Of a DNA stretch of 23,540 nt, positions 1 to 7,585 are shown piece after piece. Numbering within the stretch: the first letter of the stretch is position 1; every line of letters starts with the position of its first letter. The position numbers and the translations under genes are program-made. The notes under the pieces were generated by a model. It was not told the origin of the DNA. It saw only the letters and a program-made list of their open reading frames with translations, and made no database searches. Source of the stretch: DATLYH01 sp035575035 (lineage in GTDB: Bacteria > Planctomycetota > Planctomycetia > Gemmatales > Gemmataceae); assembly GCA_035575035.1 (NCBI GenBank), contig DATLYH010000009.1, forward strand, positions 1 through 23,540, in the 5' to 3' direction.

Positions 1-21
1 CGTGAGCCGGCCGGTTCGAGC

Positions 22-39
22 GGCGAGCGGCCGCTCGCC
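22..39. repeat. 18-bp perfect palindrome upstream of first GTPase gene
   Basis: GGCGAGCGGCCGCTCGCC reads the same on both strands and lies 24 bases before the first gene. It could form an all-stem hairpin or a cruciform. It may be the end of an upstream transcription unit or an intergenic palindromic repeat. No T-run follows on the + strand, so a terminator role is not supported. Confidence 0.5.
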
Positions 40-63
40 ACTAGGTGAGCACTACCAAGGACC

Positions 64-1854
64 ATGGACCCCGCAGGCAGCCGCACCCTGACCAGCCAGC
101 TGGCCGACGATCTCGGCTGGCTGGAGCAGCATTGCCGCCGACAGCCCGACCAGGCGCTGCAAGCGGGACGGCTGCGCCTGGCGGCGTCGCTGGTCCGCAA
201 CTGCATCGGTCCCTTCCTCGACGGTCAACCACCGACCCCTTTGCATGTGGTGGTGGTCGGCGGGGCGGGGGCGGGCAAGAGCACGGTCGCCAATCTGCTC
301 AGCGGCAGCGCGGCGGCCGAGGCCAACCCGCAGGCCGGCTTCACCCGCCATCCGGTCGCCTACCTCAGTGCCAACGGTCCGCTCACCTGGGCCAGCCATC
401 TCGGCTTCCTTGGGCCGCTCAACCGCCTTGCCCAGCCATCGCCCGCCAGCCTCGACGCCGATGTCTACCAGGTGCGGCGCGTCCCGGCCGACCCCGCCGC
501 CGCCGACCTGCTCAAGGACTTCGTCATCTGGGACTGCCCCGACATGACCACCTGGGCGGCCGGCAATTACGTGCCGCGCCTGCTGGAGGTCGCCGGCCTG
601 GCCGACATCATTGTCTATGTTGCCTCCGACGAGCGCTACAACGACGAGGTGCCGACGCAGTTCCTCCATCTCCTCTTGCAGACCGGCAAGCCAGTGGTCG
701 CCTGTCTGGTGAAGATGAAGGAAGAGGACGCGCCGGCGCTGGTCGGCCATTTCCAGCGCGACGTGCTCAGCCGACTGCCGCCCGGCGCGGTGGTCGTGTT
801 GCCGGTGCCGCACCTGAGCCGCGAGCAGCTCGCCGACCCGGCCCGTCGCGCGGCCCGCTATCGCATTCCGCTGCTCAACCAGGTGGCGGTGCTCGGCAGC
901 TCGCCGTCGGCCGCCCGGCGCCGCACCGTCCGCGGCGCGATGAATTTCCTGCTCGGCGCCAGTGAGCACCTCCTCAGCGCGGCCCGCGAAGACATCGCCG
1001 CCTTGCAGGGCTGGCGCAACATCGTCCACAGCGGCCAGGTGGAGTTTGACCAGCGCTATCGTCGTGAGTATCTCAACAGCGCGCAGTTCCGCAGCTTCGA
1101 CGAGGCCCTGATTCGGTTGATCGACCTGCTCGAGCTGCCCGGCGTCGGCAGGCTGGTCAGCGGCACCCTCTGGGTGTTGCGGACGCCCTATCGGCTGCTG
1201 CGCGGCCTGGTCAGCAAGGCATTCGCCCGGCCGGAGTCGGCCACGCTCCCCGAGCAGCAGCTCTTGGAAGACGCGCTGAATGGCTGGCTCGACCTGCTGC
1301 GCAAGGAGGCAGCGCGACGGGCCGGCTCGCATCCGCTCTGGGCCCACATCGAGCAGGGCTTCGCCACCGGCCTGGGCGAGATGGCCCGCGAGCGCTTCCA
1401 GCAGGGCTTCCGCAATTTCCAGCTTGGCCTGGCCGACGAGGTGGAGCGCACCGCCCGGTCGATCTACGAGGAGCTGGAGAAGCGGCCGGCGCTGTTGAAC
1501 ACGCTGCGCGGCGGCAAGTTTGCCATCGACGTGGCGGCCATCGGCGGCACCCTGGCCATCGGCCACGTCGGTCTGCACGACCTCATCCTGGTGCCATTGG
1601 TGACCTCTGTGACGCACCAGCTGGTCGAGCTGCTGGGCAAGCAGTATGTGGACATGCAGCGCGAGCTGACCCGGCAACGGCAGCAGGCGTTGATGGCGCA
1701 GTACATCTCGACCCCGCTGGCGGAGTGGCTAACGCAGTGGCCGGCAACCGGCGGCTCGACCTACGAGCGGTTGCAACTAGCCCTGCGCCGCATCCCGCCG
1801 GCCGTGCAGCAACTCGACGCCGAGGTAACCCAGGCGCTGAAGGAGGGGGCGTAA
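64..1854 (+). CDS. Dynamin-like/P-loop GTPase-type protein with degenerate G-motifs
   Basis: This is a 596-residue protein with a clear Walker A, GGAGAGKST, at residues 66-74 after the strand HVVVV. A G3-like WDCPDM follows at 156-161. Where NKxD is expected there is CLVKMKEED (about 214-222), so guanine specificity is doubtful. The second half is long and helical. A hydrophobic stretch at about 486-524 (FAIDVAAIGGTLAIGHVGL onwards) may insert in or touch the membrane. The segment YVASDERYNDEVPTQF aligns by eye with YVGSQEKYHDKLGWEL of the downstream GTPase, so the two are probably paralogues. The start is fixed to ATG 64 by an in-frame TGA at 46-48. The Shine-Dalgarno is weak. By inference it is a membrane-remodelling or trafficking NTPase; it could equally be a pseudo-GTPase partner of the second protein. 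The substrate is unknown. Confidence 0.8.
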   Translation: MDPAGSRTLTSQLADDLGWLEQHCRRQPDQALQAGRLRLAASLVRNCIGPFLDGQPPTPLHVVVVGGAGAGKSTVANLLSGSAAAEANPQAGFTRHPVAYLSANGPLTWASHLGFLGPLNRLAQPSPASLDADVYQVRRVPADPAAADLLKDFVIWDCPDMTTWAAGNYVPRLLEVAGLADIIVYVASDERYNDEVPTQFLHLLLQTGKPVVACLVKMKEEDAPALVGHFQRDVLSRLPPGAVVVLPVPHLSREQLADPARRAARYRIPLLNQVAVLGSSPSAARRRTVRGAMNFLLGASEHLLSAAREDIAALQGWRNIVHSGQVEFDQRYRREYLNSAQFRSFDEALIRLIDLLELPGVGRLVSGTLWVLRTPYRLLRGLVSKAFARPESATLPEQQLLEDALNGWLDLLRKEAARRAGSHPLWAHIEQGFATGLGEMARERFQQGFRNFQLGLADEVERTARSIYEELEKRPALLNTLRGGKFAIDVAAIGGTLAIGHVGLHDLILVPLVTSVTHQLVELLGKQYVDMQRELTRQRQQALMAQYISTPLAEWLTQWPATGGSTYERLQLALRRIPPAVQQLDAEVTQALKEGA

Positions 1855-1932
1855 CGCTTGCCGTCCCGTTCCCTTATTCGGTGGGAGAACGATAGGAAGT
1901 GCAAACGCCAATCAACACGGTGAGGGGCGACA

Positions 1933-2169
1933 ATGGCTATCAATATGGCTATCAATATCGACGACGTCATTCAAAGAGCTCTCGAACAGGCTTTCCTAAA
2001 GGCGTTGGAGCAGACCATCCAGCAGAAGGCGGAGGCGGTCTTCACGAAGGCGTTTCAGGATGGGTCGCCTTTCGCTCAGAAACTCCAAGAAAAGATTGAA
2101 CAGGGGTTCCAACGCTTCATCGCGGAAGGGATTCAGTGGGAGAAGAAGAAACCCGGCTTCAAGAAATGA
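1933..2169 (+). CDS. Small helical protein between two GTPases, function unknown
   Basis: This gene encodes 78 residues and is preceded by GAGGGG (1922-1927) at a good distance from ATG 1933. The first 24 bases are a perfect tandem duplication of ATGGCTATCAAT, giving MAINMAIN and a second possible start at 1945. The nearby Shine-Dalgarno favours the first. The rest is predicted as amphipathic helix rich in Q, E, K and A (IQQKAEAVFTKAFQDG, LQEKIEQGFQRF), with no cysteine and no signal peptide. Its place 78 bases after one GTPase and 239 before the next suggests co-expression and perhaps a coiled-coil adaptor role. That is inference only, as no family is recognised. Base composition is less GC-rich than its neighbours. 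Confidence 0.6.
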   Translation: MAINMAINIDDVIQRALEQAFLKALEQTIQQKAEAVFTKAFQDGSPFAQKLQEKIEQGFQRFIAEGIQWEKKKPGFKK

Positions 2170-2209
2170 CTGACCCCTGACTCGAATGCTGCTTCCGCCC
2201 CGGCGGCCG

Positions 2210-2287
2210 ACCGCAGGTCTCCCCGACTCGGGGGAGATGGAGACCTGCGGTCCAGCCCAGTGGTGGCCCGGTCGGGAGACCGGGCCA
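2210..2287. repeat. Two tandem perfect hairpins
   Basis: The first hairpin has 13-bp perfect arms, ACCGCAGGTCTCC (2210-2222) and GGAGACCTGCGGT (2239-2251). The second has 10-bp perfect arms, TGGCCCGGTC (2264-2273) and GACCGGGCCA (2278-2287), closing a GGGA tetraloop of GNRA type. Neither is followed by a T-run. They lie directly after the small gene and before a REP-like block, so they may stabilise or process the message between the two GTPase genes. Confidence 0.65.
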
Positions 2288-2293
2288 CAACGA

Positions 2294-2382
2294 GGCCGCT
2301 TGCGGCTTAGCGCTGGGGTGGTGGCGCAAGCGGCCGCTTGCGGCTTAGCGCTAAGCCGCACGCGGCTAAGCCGCAAGCGGCA
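2294..2382. repeat. REP/BIME-like palindromic cluster
   Basis: GGCCGCTTGCGGCTTAGCGCT occurs directly repeated at 2294-2314 and 2332-2352. Inverted copies (AGCGCTAAGCCGC and AGCCGCAAGCGGC, to 2382) overlap the second. The block is a nest of palindromes built on GCCGC/GCGGC and CTAAGC. This is the arrangement of bacterial interspersed mosaic elements, which may be mobilised by RAYT-type transposases. No such transposase is in the window. It ends 26 bases before the next start codon. Confidence 0.7.
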
Positions 2383-2408
2383 AGCAAGACCATCCCCGGC
2401 GACCCCGG

Positions 2409-4322
2409 ATGATTCCTGACATGACCAGCCCCCCGACCACCGCCGAGCCGCTCTTGCGCACGCTGGCCCCCGCCCTGCGCCAGCTGGAGCGGAGCCTGCG
2501 CGGCTGGCTGGAGGCGCCGCACCGCTATCCGCGCTCGACGCTGCTCAACGCCACCCTGGAGGGACTGGCCACCGACCTGCGCCGCCAGGCCGAGGCGCTG
2601 GACGTGGACCGGCCGTTGCTCGTGATCATGCTCATGGGGGGCACCGGCGTCGGCAAATCGACCCTGCTCAATGCCCTGGCCGGCGGCCGCATCGCCCTGG
2701 CCTCCTTCACCCGCCCCACCACCCGCGATCCGGTGGTCTACTATCATGAGTCGGTCAAGCCCGATCGGCTCGACCCCGCCTTGCAGCAGTGCCGGCTGGT
2801 GCCGCACGACCGGCCGGCCCTGGAGCAGAAAATCATCGTCGATACGCCCGACCTCGACAGCAACGACCTGAGCAATCGGGTCAAGCTCCAGCGGCTGCTG
2901 CCGGTGGCCGATGTCGTCCTGTACGTCGGCTCGCAGGAGAAGTACCACGACAAGCTTGGCTGGGAGCTGTTCCTGCAACAGCGCAAGCGGCGGGCCTTCG
3001 CCTTCGTCCTGAACAAATGGGACCGCTGCCTGCACGCCGGCGCCGACGGCGTCCGCCCCGACGAGGACCTGCTCCGCGACCTGCGGGCCGAGGGCTTTCA
3101 CGATCCGCTTCTCTTCCGCACCTGCGCCCAATTCTGGGTCGATCAGGCCGGTCAGGGATCAGGGGTCCGGGATCAGGGGTCAGAACAAGACGGGACGGGT
3201 TCTTCCCTGACCCCTGAACCCGGGCCCCTGACCCCTCCCGAAGGGGAGCAGTTCCTCGACCTGGTGAACTGGCTGGAGGCGGGGCTGACCCGGCTGGAGA
3301 TCGAGGCGATCAAGGCCCGCGGCGTCCGTCAACTGCTGCATCAGCTGCAAGAGGCCCTGAGCACGGCCTGCCCGCCCGACCTGACCGAGGTGGCCGCCCG
3401 GACCATCGCCGCCTGGCAACGGCCGCTTGACGAGGAGGCGGAATCGACCGCCGAGGTGCTCCTGAACACCCTGGAGCCATACCAGCGCGAGATCGAACAT
3501 CACTTCGCCCTGGAGGGGCAGCGCCGCTTCCGCGGATTGATGGCCGGCTATCTCCATCTGTTCACGCGGGTCAAGTATGCCGGCAGCACGCTGCGCGACC
3601 GCATCCCGCTGTTGCCGCGCCCCCGCGAGTCGGGCCCGTCCCCCTCGACCTGGAACCTGGCCACCATCACCCGCGCTTGCAGCGAGGTGGCCGCCAATCG
3701 CCACCTCGACGCCCGCAGCAAGGCGCTGGCCAATCGGCTGCTGGTCGAGGCCGACGAACAGGGCTTCCCGCTCGACCTGCTCACCGGGCCGGTCGAAAAT
3801 GTGGCCAAGATGGACTGGCGGCAGCGGCACGCCCAGACGCTGACCGAGGTGCTGCACCAGGTCGAGCAGCAGTGGTCGCGGCCGACCGGCGTGCGGCGCT
3901 TCCTGCACGGGCTGGTCATCTTCCTCGCTGACTGGCTGCCGCCGGTGGCTCTGCTGGCGGCGCTGGCCCAGCTGCTGTGGCGCTACTTCGACCCGCTCGG
4001 CAAAGGCTACCAGGTGCAGACGTTTGACATCCTCTTGCCGGTGATTGTCCTGGTCATCGTCCTGGTGATGCTGCAAATCCTGATCGCCCTGCTGCTGCCG
4101 TTCCGCTGGCCGGCGATCCGGGGCGAGTTCCGCCGCCAGCTTGAACGCCGGTTGCAGGCCGAGTTCCAGAGTGCCTACACGCCCATCCCGGCTGAAGTCG
4201 CCGAGGTCCTGCGCGGCGAGCGCCGGCAGGTCGAACAACTGCTGCATGAGACAAAGGAAGTCGCCACCTGGCTGGAGCGGCGCGAGCAGGCGGCCAGCAT
4301 CGCGGGACTGTACGGCCACTGA
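2409..4322 (+). CDS. Membrane-anchored dynamin-like GTPase
   Basis: This is a 637-residue protein with a complete set of GTPase motifs: Walker A/G1 GGTGVGKST at 77-85, a G2-like threonine in FTRPTTRDP (100-108), G3 DTPDLDS at 145-151 and G4 NKWD at 202-205. After the G domain comes a helical region. Two strong hydrophobic segments follow, near residues 501-528 (GLVIFLADWLPPVALLAAL) and 539-567 (FDILLPVIVLVIVLVML), and then a basic helical tail. This layout resembles bacterial dynamin-like or YfjP/Era-related membrane GTPases. Residues 247-278, rich in G, S, P and E, are encoded by an in-frame inverted repeat and look inserted. The start could be ATG 2409 or ATG 2421; neither has a convincing Shine-Dalgarno. 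It is paired with the upstream degenerate paralogue and followed after 23 bases by a CHAD gene. Confidence 0.85.
   Translation: MIPDMTSPPTTAEPLLRTLAPALRQLERSLRGWLEAPHRYPRSTLLNATLEGLATDLRRQAEALDVDRPLLVIMLMGGTGVGKSTLLNALAGGRIALASFTRPTTRDPVVYYHESVKPDRLDPALQQCRLVPHDRPALEQKIIVDTPDLDSNDLSNRVKLQRLLPVADVVLYVGSQEKYHDKLGWELFLQQRKRRAFAFVLNKWDRCLHAGADGVRPDEDLLRDLRAEGFHDPLLFRTCAQFWVDQAGQGSGVRDQGSEQDGTGSSLTPEPGPLTPPEGEQFLDLVNWLEAGLTRLEIEAIKARGVRQLLHQLQEALSTACPPDLTEVAARTIAAWQRPLDEEAESTAEVLLNTLEPYQREIEHHFALEGQRRFRGLMAGYLHLFTRVKYAGSTLRDRIPLLPRPRESGPSPSTWNLATITRACSEVAANRHLDARSKALANRLLVEADEQGFPLDLLTGPVENVAKMDWRQRHAQTLTEVLHQVEQQWSRPTGVRRFLHGLVIFLADWLPPVALLAALAQLLWRYFDPLGKGYQVQTFDILLPVIVLVIVLVMLQILIALLLPFRWPAIRGEFRRQLERRLQAEFQSAYTPIPAEVAEVLRGERRQVEQLLHETKEVATWLERREQAASIAGLYGH
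3158..3232. repeat. Inverted element inserted in frame in the GTPase gene
   Basis: Two 26-base arms (3158-3183 and 3207-3232) are inverted copies matching at 23 of 26 positions. They are built on TCAGGGGTC/GACCCCTGA and separated by 23 bases. The reading frame stays open through it and yields a disordered G/S/P/E-rich loop. CTGACCCCTGAC also occurs at 2170-2181, just after the small gene. A looser relative lies between prkA and the DUF444 gene. Confidence 0.7.
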
Positions 4323-4345
4323 GATCATCCAGGCGCGGGGCAAGC

Positions 4346-5293
4346 ATGCAATCAGGGAAATGGATCACCGACCTTCGGCCGGACACGCTGTTGCCGGACG
4401 CCGCCCGGCGGGCGCTGACGGTGCGTCTGGAGGTGGTCCGCGACTACCTGCCGCTGGCCCTGCACCAACCGGACAAGGACCCCGAGCATGTCCATCAGCT
4501 GCGCGTCGCCACACGCCGGGCCGGCGCCGCCCTGGACATCTTCTCCGTCTGCCTGCCCACGAAGGTTTACAAGACGGCGCGGAAGCGGCTGCGGCGGCTC
4601 CGTCGGGCGGCCGGCGAGGCGCGCGACTGGGATGTCTTCCTGCTGACACTGACCGCGCGGCAGCGCGGCCGGCGGCCGCAGCCGGGGATTGATTTCTTGA
4701 TGGGTTACGCCCTGGCCCAGCGGGTCGCGGCCCAGGAACATCTCCGGGAGGCGAACGCTCGTCTGCCGTCCAGCTTCGACCGTCTGCTGGCCGAGACCGT
4801 GGCCGCCGTCCACCGGCCGCGCTCCGACTCCGGGCCGCGCACCCTCATCGACCTGGCCCGGCCGCTGCTGACTCGCCTGCTCAAGGAGTTGGACCAGGCG
4901 GCGGCGCGCGACCTGGAGAACTACGATAACCTGCACCAGGTGCGCATCGCCGGCAAGCGCCTCCGCTATGCAATGGAGGTGTTCGCCGCGTGCTTCGATC
5001 CGCCGTTCCGCGAAGAGCTTTACCCGGCGGTGGAGGAGATGCAGGAGATCCTCGGCCGGGCCAATGACAGCCATGTGGCCATTGGGCGGCTGGAGGCGCT
5101 GCGCGATCAGGTCCGCGCCGTCCTGCCCGGCGAGTGGCAGCGGTTCCGGGGCGGCATCGACGGCCTGCTGCGCTACCACCGCCGGCGGCTGCCGCGCGAG
5201 CGGGCGCGGTTCCTGGAATGGTGGCGGCGCTGGCAGGATGCGGGCACCGAGGCGGCCCTGGCGAATTTGCTGAAAGCGCCGGCCCTCTCCTGA
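4346..5293 (+). CDS. CHAD domain protein
   Basis: The gene encodes 315 residues. The two hallmark basic helices of the CHAD fold are visible: EHVHQLRVATRRAGAAL (about 47-63) and LHQVRIAGKRLRYAMEVF (about 196-213). Each has the His plus spaced Arg/Lys pattern that forms the anion-binding pore, and RKRLRRLRRAAGEARDWDVF lies between them. CHAD domains are known to bind inorganic polyphosphate. The protein has no CYTH triphosphatase domain, signal peptide or membrane segment, so it should be cytosolic. It starts 23 bases after the GTPase stop, which suggests one transcript. Its stop codon directly abuts that of the converging lipoprotein gene, together reading TGATCA. Confidence 0.9.
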   Translation: MQSGKWITDLRPDTLLPDAARRALTVRLEVVRDYLPLALHQPDKDPEHVHQLRVATRRAGAALDIFSVCLPTKVYKTARKRLRRLRRAAGEARDWDVFLLTLTARQRGRRPQPGIDFLMGYALAQRVAAQEHLREANARLPSSFDRLLAETVAAVHRPRSDSGPRTLIDLARPLLTRLLKELDQAAARDLENYDNLHQVRIAGKRLRYAMEVFAACFDPPFREELYPAVEEMQEILGRANDSHVAIGRLEALRDQVRAVLPGEWQRFRGGIDGLLRYHRRRLPRERARFLEWWRRWQDAGTEAALANLLKAPALS

Positions 5294-5536
5294 TCAAGGA
5301 ACCGGGCTACGGCCGAGAGGGCCGGCAGGAGGCGGCGGCGAATCGGTGAGCGGCACGGCAGGCGGCGGCGGAACAGGTACCGGCGCCGCCCCGGGAAGAG
5401 TGTGCGGAGCGCAGACGCCGCCGTAGTACGGTCCCGGACCGATGCGGCCGGGTTTGCAATGATCGAGCAGGTCGGCGACCGGCGCGGTGCTGCACCCGGC
5501 CGTCAGCACCAGGAGAAAAACGGCGGTCTGCTTCAT
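5294..5536 (-). CDS. Small proline-rich lipoprotein
   Basis: From ATG at 5536 this encodes 80 residues. GGGGAG lies 8 bases upstream; a GTG three codons earlier overlaps that Shine-Dalgarno and is less likely. The N-terminus MKQTAVFLLVLTAGCSTA is a textbook lipoprotein signal with lipobox LTAGC. The mature part has CKPGRIGPGPYYGGVC followed by a proline tail (PVPVPPPPAVP). Secreted or outer-membrane attachment is expected. Short lipoproteins of this style are common in planctomycetes, but no function is assigned. It is divergent from the malate synthase gene, with 82 bases between the starts. Confidence 0.7.
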   Translation of the reverse strand: MKQTAVFLLVLTAGCSTAPVADLLDHCKPGRIGPGPYYGGVCAPHTLPGAAPVPVPPPPAVPLTDSPPPPAGPLGRSPVP

Positions 5537-5618
5537 CGGTCGCACTCCCCGGTTTGGGCCGGCCCCCTATAGCACGGCCCACGCGAAGGGCCAAGACGAG
5601 TTTGCAGAGGAGGAATTC

Positions 5619-7535
5619 ATGGCAGCGCGCCTGTTGGAAATCCGAGCCAACCTCGAGAGCGCCTATGCGGACATCTTCACTCCGGAAGCTCTGGCCGCTC
5701 TGGAGGCCCTGGCCGAGTTGGACCTGGAGCGGAAAGCCGTGATGGCGGCCCGCATTGCCCGGCGGGCGGCCCGGGCCCGGAACAAGCAGCGGATCACTTT
5801 CCTCGACCCGCAGGCCACCATCCCGCGAACCCGCATCAAGGTCCAGGACGCTCGCGCCGGCGCGTTCGTCGGCTCTGCCATTCCGTGGGACCTTCGCCGT
5901 CAGTGGATTCAGGGGACCGGTCCCGCGGCCAAGCCGAACGCGCCGCTCGAGAAGAGCATCCGCAACGTTGCCTACGCGCTGCTGTCCGGCGCTGACGGCT
6001 GGATGTTCGACGGCGAGGACGCGCTCGGCCAGGTCGCGGCCATGTCGCTGGACAACCAGCGCAACCTCAAGTTGGCCATCCACCGCGACCCCCTGTTCCT
6101 GAAGGTCGCCGAGCAGGTGGCAGGCGAGATGAACCAGTGGGCGCAAGGCTTTTTCGGGCGCCCCATCATCACCGACTGGAAAAAGCAGCTCGACTTCACC
6201 ACCACCATCTTTCGCGCCCGGGGACTCCATCTCGATGACCGCCACGTGCGCTGGCGGCCCGAGCATGTCCGCGACCGGAGTCAGGGCACCGGCTTTTCCG
6301 CGTCGATCGTTGATACGGTGCTCTACCTGGTCAATAACCATCGGCGGCTGCGCGCAGCGGGGGCCTCGCTGGTGCTGTACCTCCCCAAGATTCAGACGGC
6401 CGAAGAGGCAGCCCTGTGGAACGACATCCTGTCGGCCCTGGAGCAGCACCTCGGCCTTCCCGACGGGGCCATCAAGGTTTACGTCCTCGTTGAACAGATC
6501 GAGGCGTGCTTTCAATTGATGGAGATCCGCGCCGCTCTCGGCAAGCACTTCGTCGGGTTCAACACCGGCCGCTGGGATTACATCAACAGCGTTGCCGACG
6601 CGATGGCCTGGGACCGGGAATTTGTGAACCCGAACATCGACGCCATCACGATGACCTACGGCTATATGCGGAACTATGAGGACCGGGTGCGGCGCGCCTG
6701 CAACACGCCCGACCAGCTGGGTCAATGCGCCCTTTGGCAGGGCGGGATGGAGCCCAACATTCCGGTCGGCTCCGAGGCCGGCGTTGCCAACGGCATGAAG
6801 CGGGCGGTTGCCGGCGCCGAGCGGGAGCAGCAGGCGGGGGCCAGCGGCAAGTGGGTCGCCCATTGGAAGATGGTCCACATCGTCCGGCCGGTCTGGGAAA
6901 AGGTCGGGCAGGACAACCAGCTCGGCCGCCCCTTCCCGCCGCTCACGTACACGCCGGCCGACGCGGACGGCCTTTTCCTGCTCGAACCGGCGCCGCGGAC
7001 CGTGCGCGGCGCCCGCGATCTCTTGAGCGTCGCGCTGCAATATGGCAATGCCTTCCTCAACGGCTTCCAGGCAGCCGCCCTCAAGCCGGCCGACTACTTC
7101 GGCAATGACGACGTCCTGTACCTGATGGAAGATATGGCCACCGGGGAGATCCGCCTTAGCATCCTCTGGGAATGGTTGCACAAGGATGCGGCCTTCACCG
7201 CGGACGATGATTCGGTCGGCGTCAAGGCAGGCGACCGGTTCACACCGGAGCTGTTCCAGCGGCTCCTTGCCGAGGAGTACGAGAAACTCCGCCAGGCCCG
7301 CAACCGCGACGTTCATGACACATCCAAGAACACGACCCTGCCCATCGCACGGGAGATTGTCGAAGCCTACGTCACCGACGAGGTCAAATTGCCGTGGTAC
7401 ATCGACCTGCTCAACATCAACCTCAATAATCTCGACCTGACGGAGGCCAAAAGGAGAATCCGTCGGTTCCTGGAGGCATTTCACAAGGACGGAACACGGC
7501 TCACCGAGAACCTGGATTTCGAGGCGAGCCGGTAA
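5619..7535 (+). CDS. aceB: Malate synthase (A-type)
   Basis: This enzyme condenses acetyl-CoA and glyoxylate to malate in the glyoxylate cycle in the cytosol. The start is ATG 5619, with GAGGAGG immediately upstream; a longer open frame from 5487 lacks such a site. Family motifs are intact in the 638-residue protein: RARGLHLDDRH with the active-site Arg 201, VLVEQIEACFQ with Mg-binding Glu 292, TGRWDYI with Mg-binding Asp 320, MEPNIPV, GKWVAH (410-415), and the C-terminal LMEDMATGEIRLSILWEW carrying the catalytic-base Asp 505. It is about 100 residues longer than E. coli AceB, chiefly after the catalytic Asp and in the linker around 390-450. No isocitrate lyase gene lies nearby, so glyoxylate supply must be encoded elsewhere. 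Confidence 0.92.
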   Translation: MAARLLEIRANLESAYADIFTPEALAALEALAELDLERKAVMAARIARRAARARNKQRITFLDPQATIPRTRIKVQDARAGAFVGSAIPWDLRRQWIQGTGPAAKPNAPLEKSIRNVAYALLSGADGWMFDGEDALGQVAAMSLDNQRNLKLAIHRDPLFLKVAEQVAGEMNQWAQGFFGRPIITDWKKQLDFTTTIFRARGLHLDDRHVRWRPEHVRDRSQGTGFSASIVDTVLYLVNNHRRLRAAGASLVLYLPKIQTAEEAALWNDILSALEQHLGLPDGAIKVYVLVEQIEACFQLMEIRAALGKHFVGFNTGRWDYINSVADAMAWDREFVNPNIDAITMTYGYMRNYEDRVRRACNTPDQLGQCALWQGGMEPNIPVGSEAGVANGMKRAVAGAEREQQAGASGKWVAHWKMVHIVRPVWEKVGQDNQLGRPFPPLTYTPADADGLFLLEPAPRTVRGARDLLSVALQYGNAFLNGFQAAALKPADYFGNDDVLYLMEDMATGEIRLSILWEWLHKDAAFTADDDSVGVKAGDRFTPELFQRLLAEEYEKLRQARNRDVHDTSKNTTLPIAREIVEAYVTDEVKLPWYIDLLNINLNNLDLTEAKRRIRRFLEAFHKDGTRLTENLDFEASR

Positions 7536-7585
7536 CAACGGCGACTGGGGTTTGGTCCGCCGGGCCTCAAAACCGCCCGCCGTTG
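7536..7585. terminator. Possible bidirectional hairpin between converging genes
   Basis: CAACGGCG (7536-7543) directly follows the malate synthase stop and is matched by CGCCGTTG at 7578-7585, inside the last codons of the converging glycosyltransferase. Inner GGGGTTT and AAAACC segments could extend the stem. There is no clean T-run, so the termination role is tentative. Confidence 0.3.

Noticed and set aside
52..1677. 541-codon open frame on the - strand opposite the first GTPase
   Set aside because: It has an amino-acid mix typical of antisense reading in GC-rich DNA and no motif. The + strand protein has a P-loop and a sensible start.
5487..5618. N-terminal extension of malate synthase by 44 codons
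   Set aside because: It overlaps the divergent lipoprotein start, lacks a ribosome site, and GAGGAGG directly precedes ATG 5619.
5307..7538. 743-codon open frame on the - strand opposite malate synthase
   Set aside because: The + strand encodes a complete catalytic set of malate synthase; the antisense frame carries no recognisable domain.
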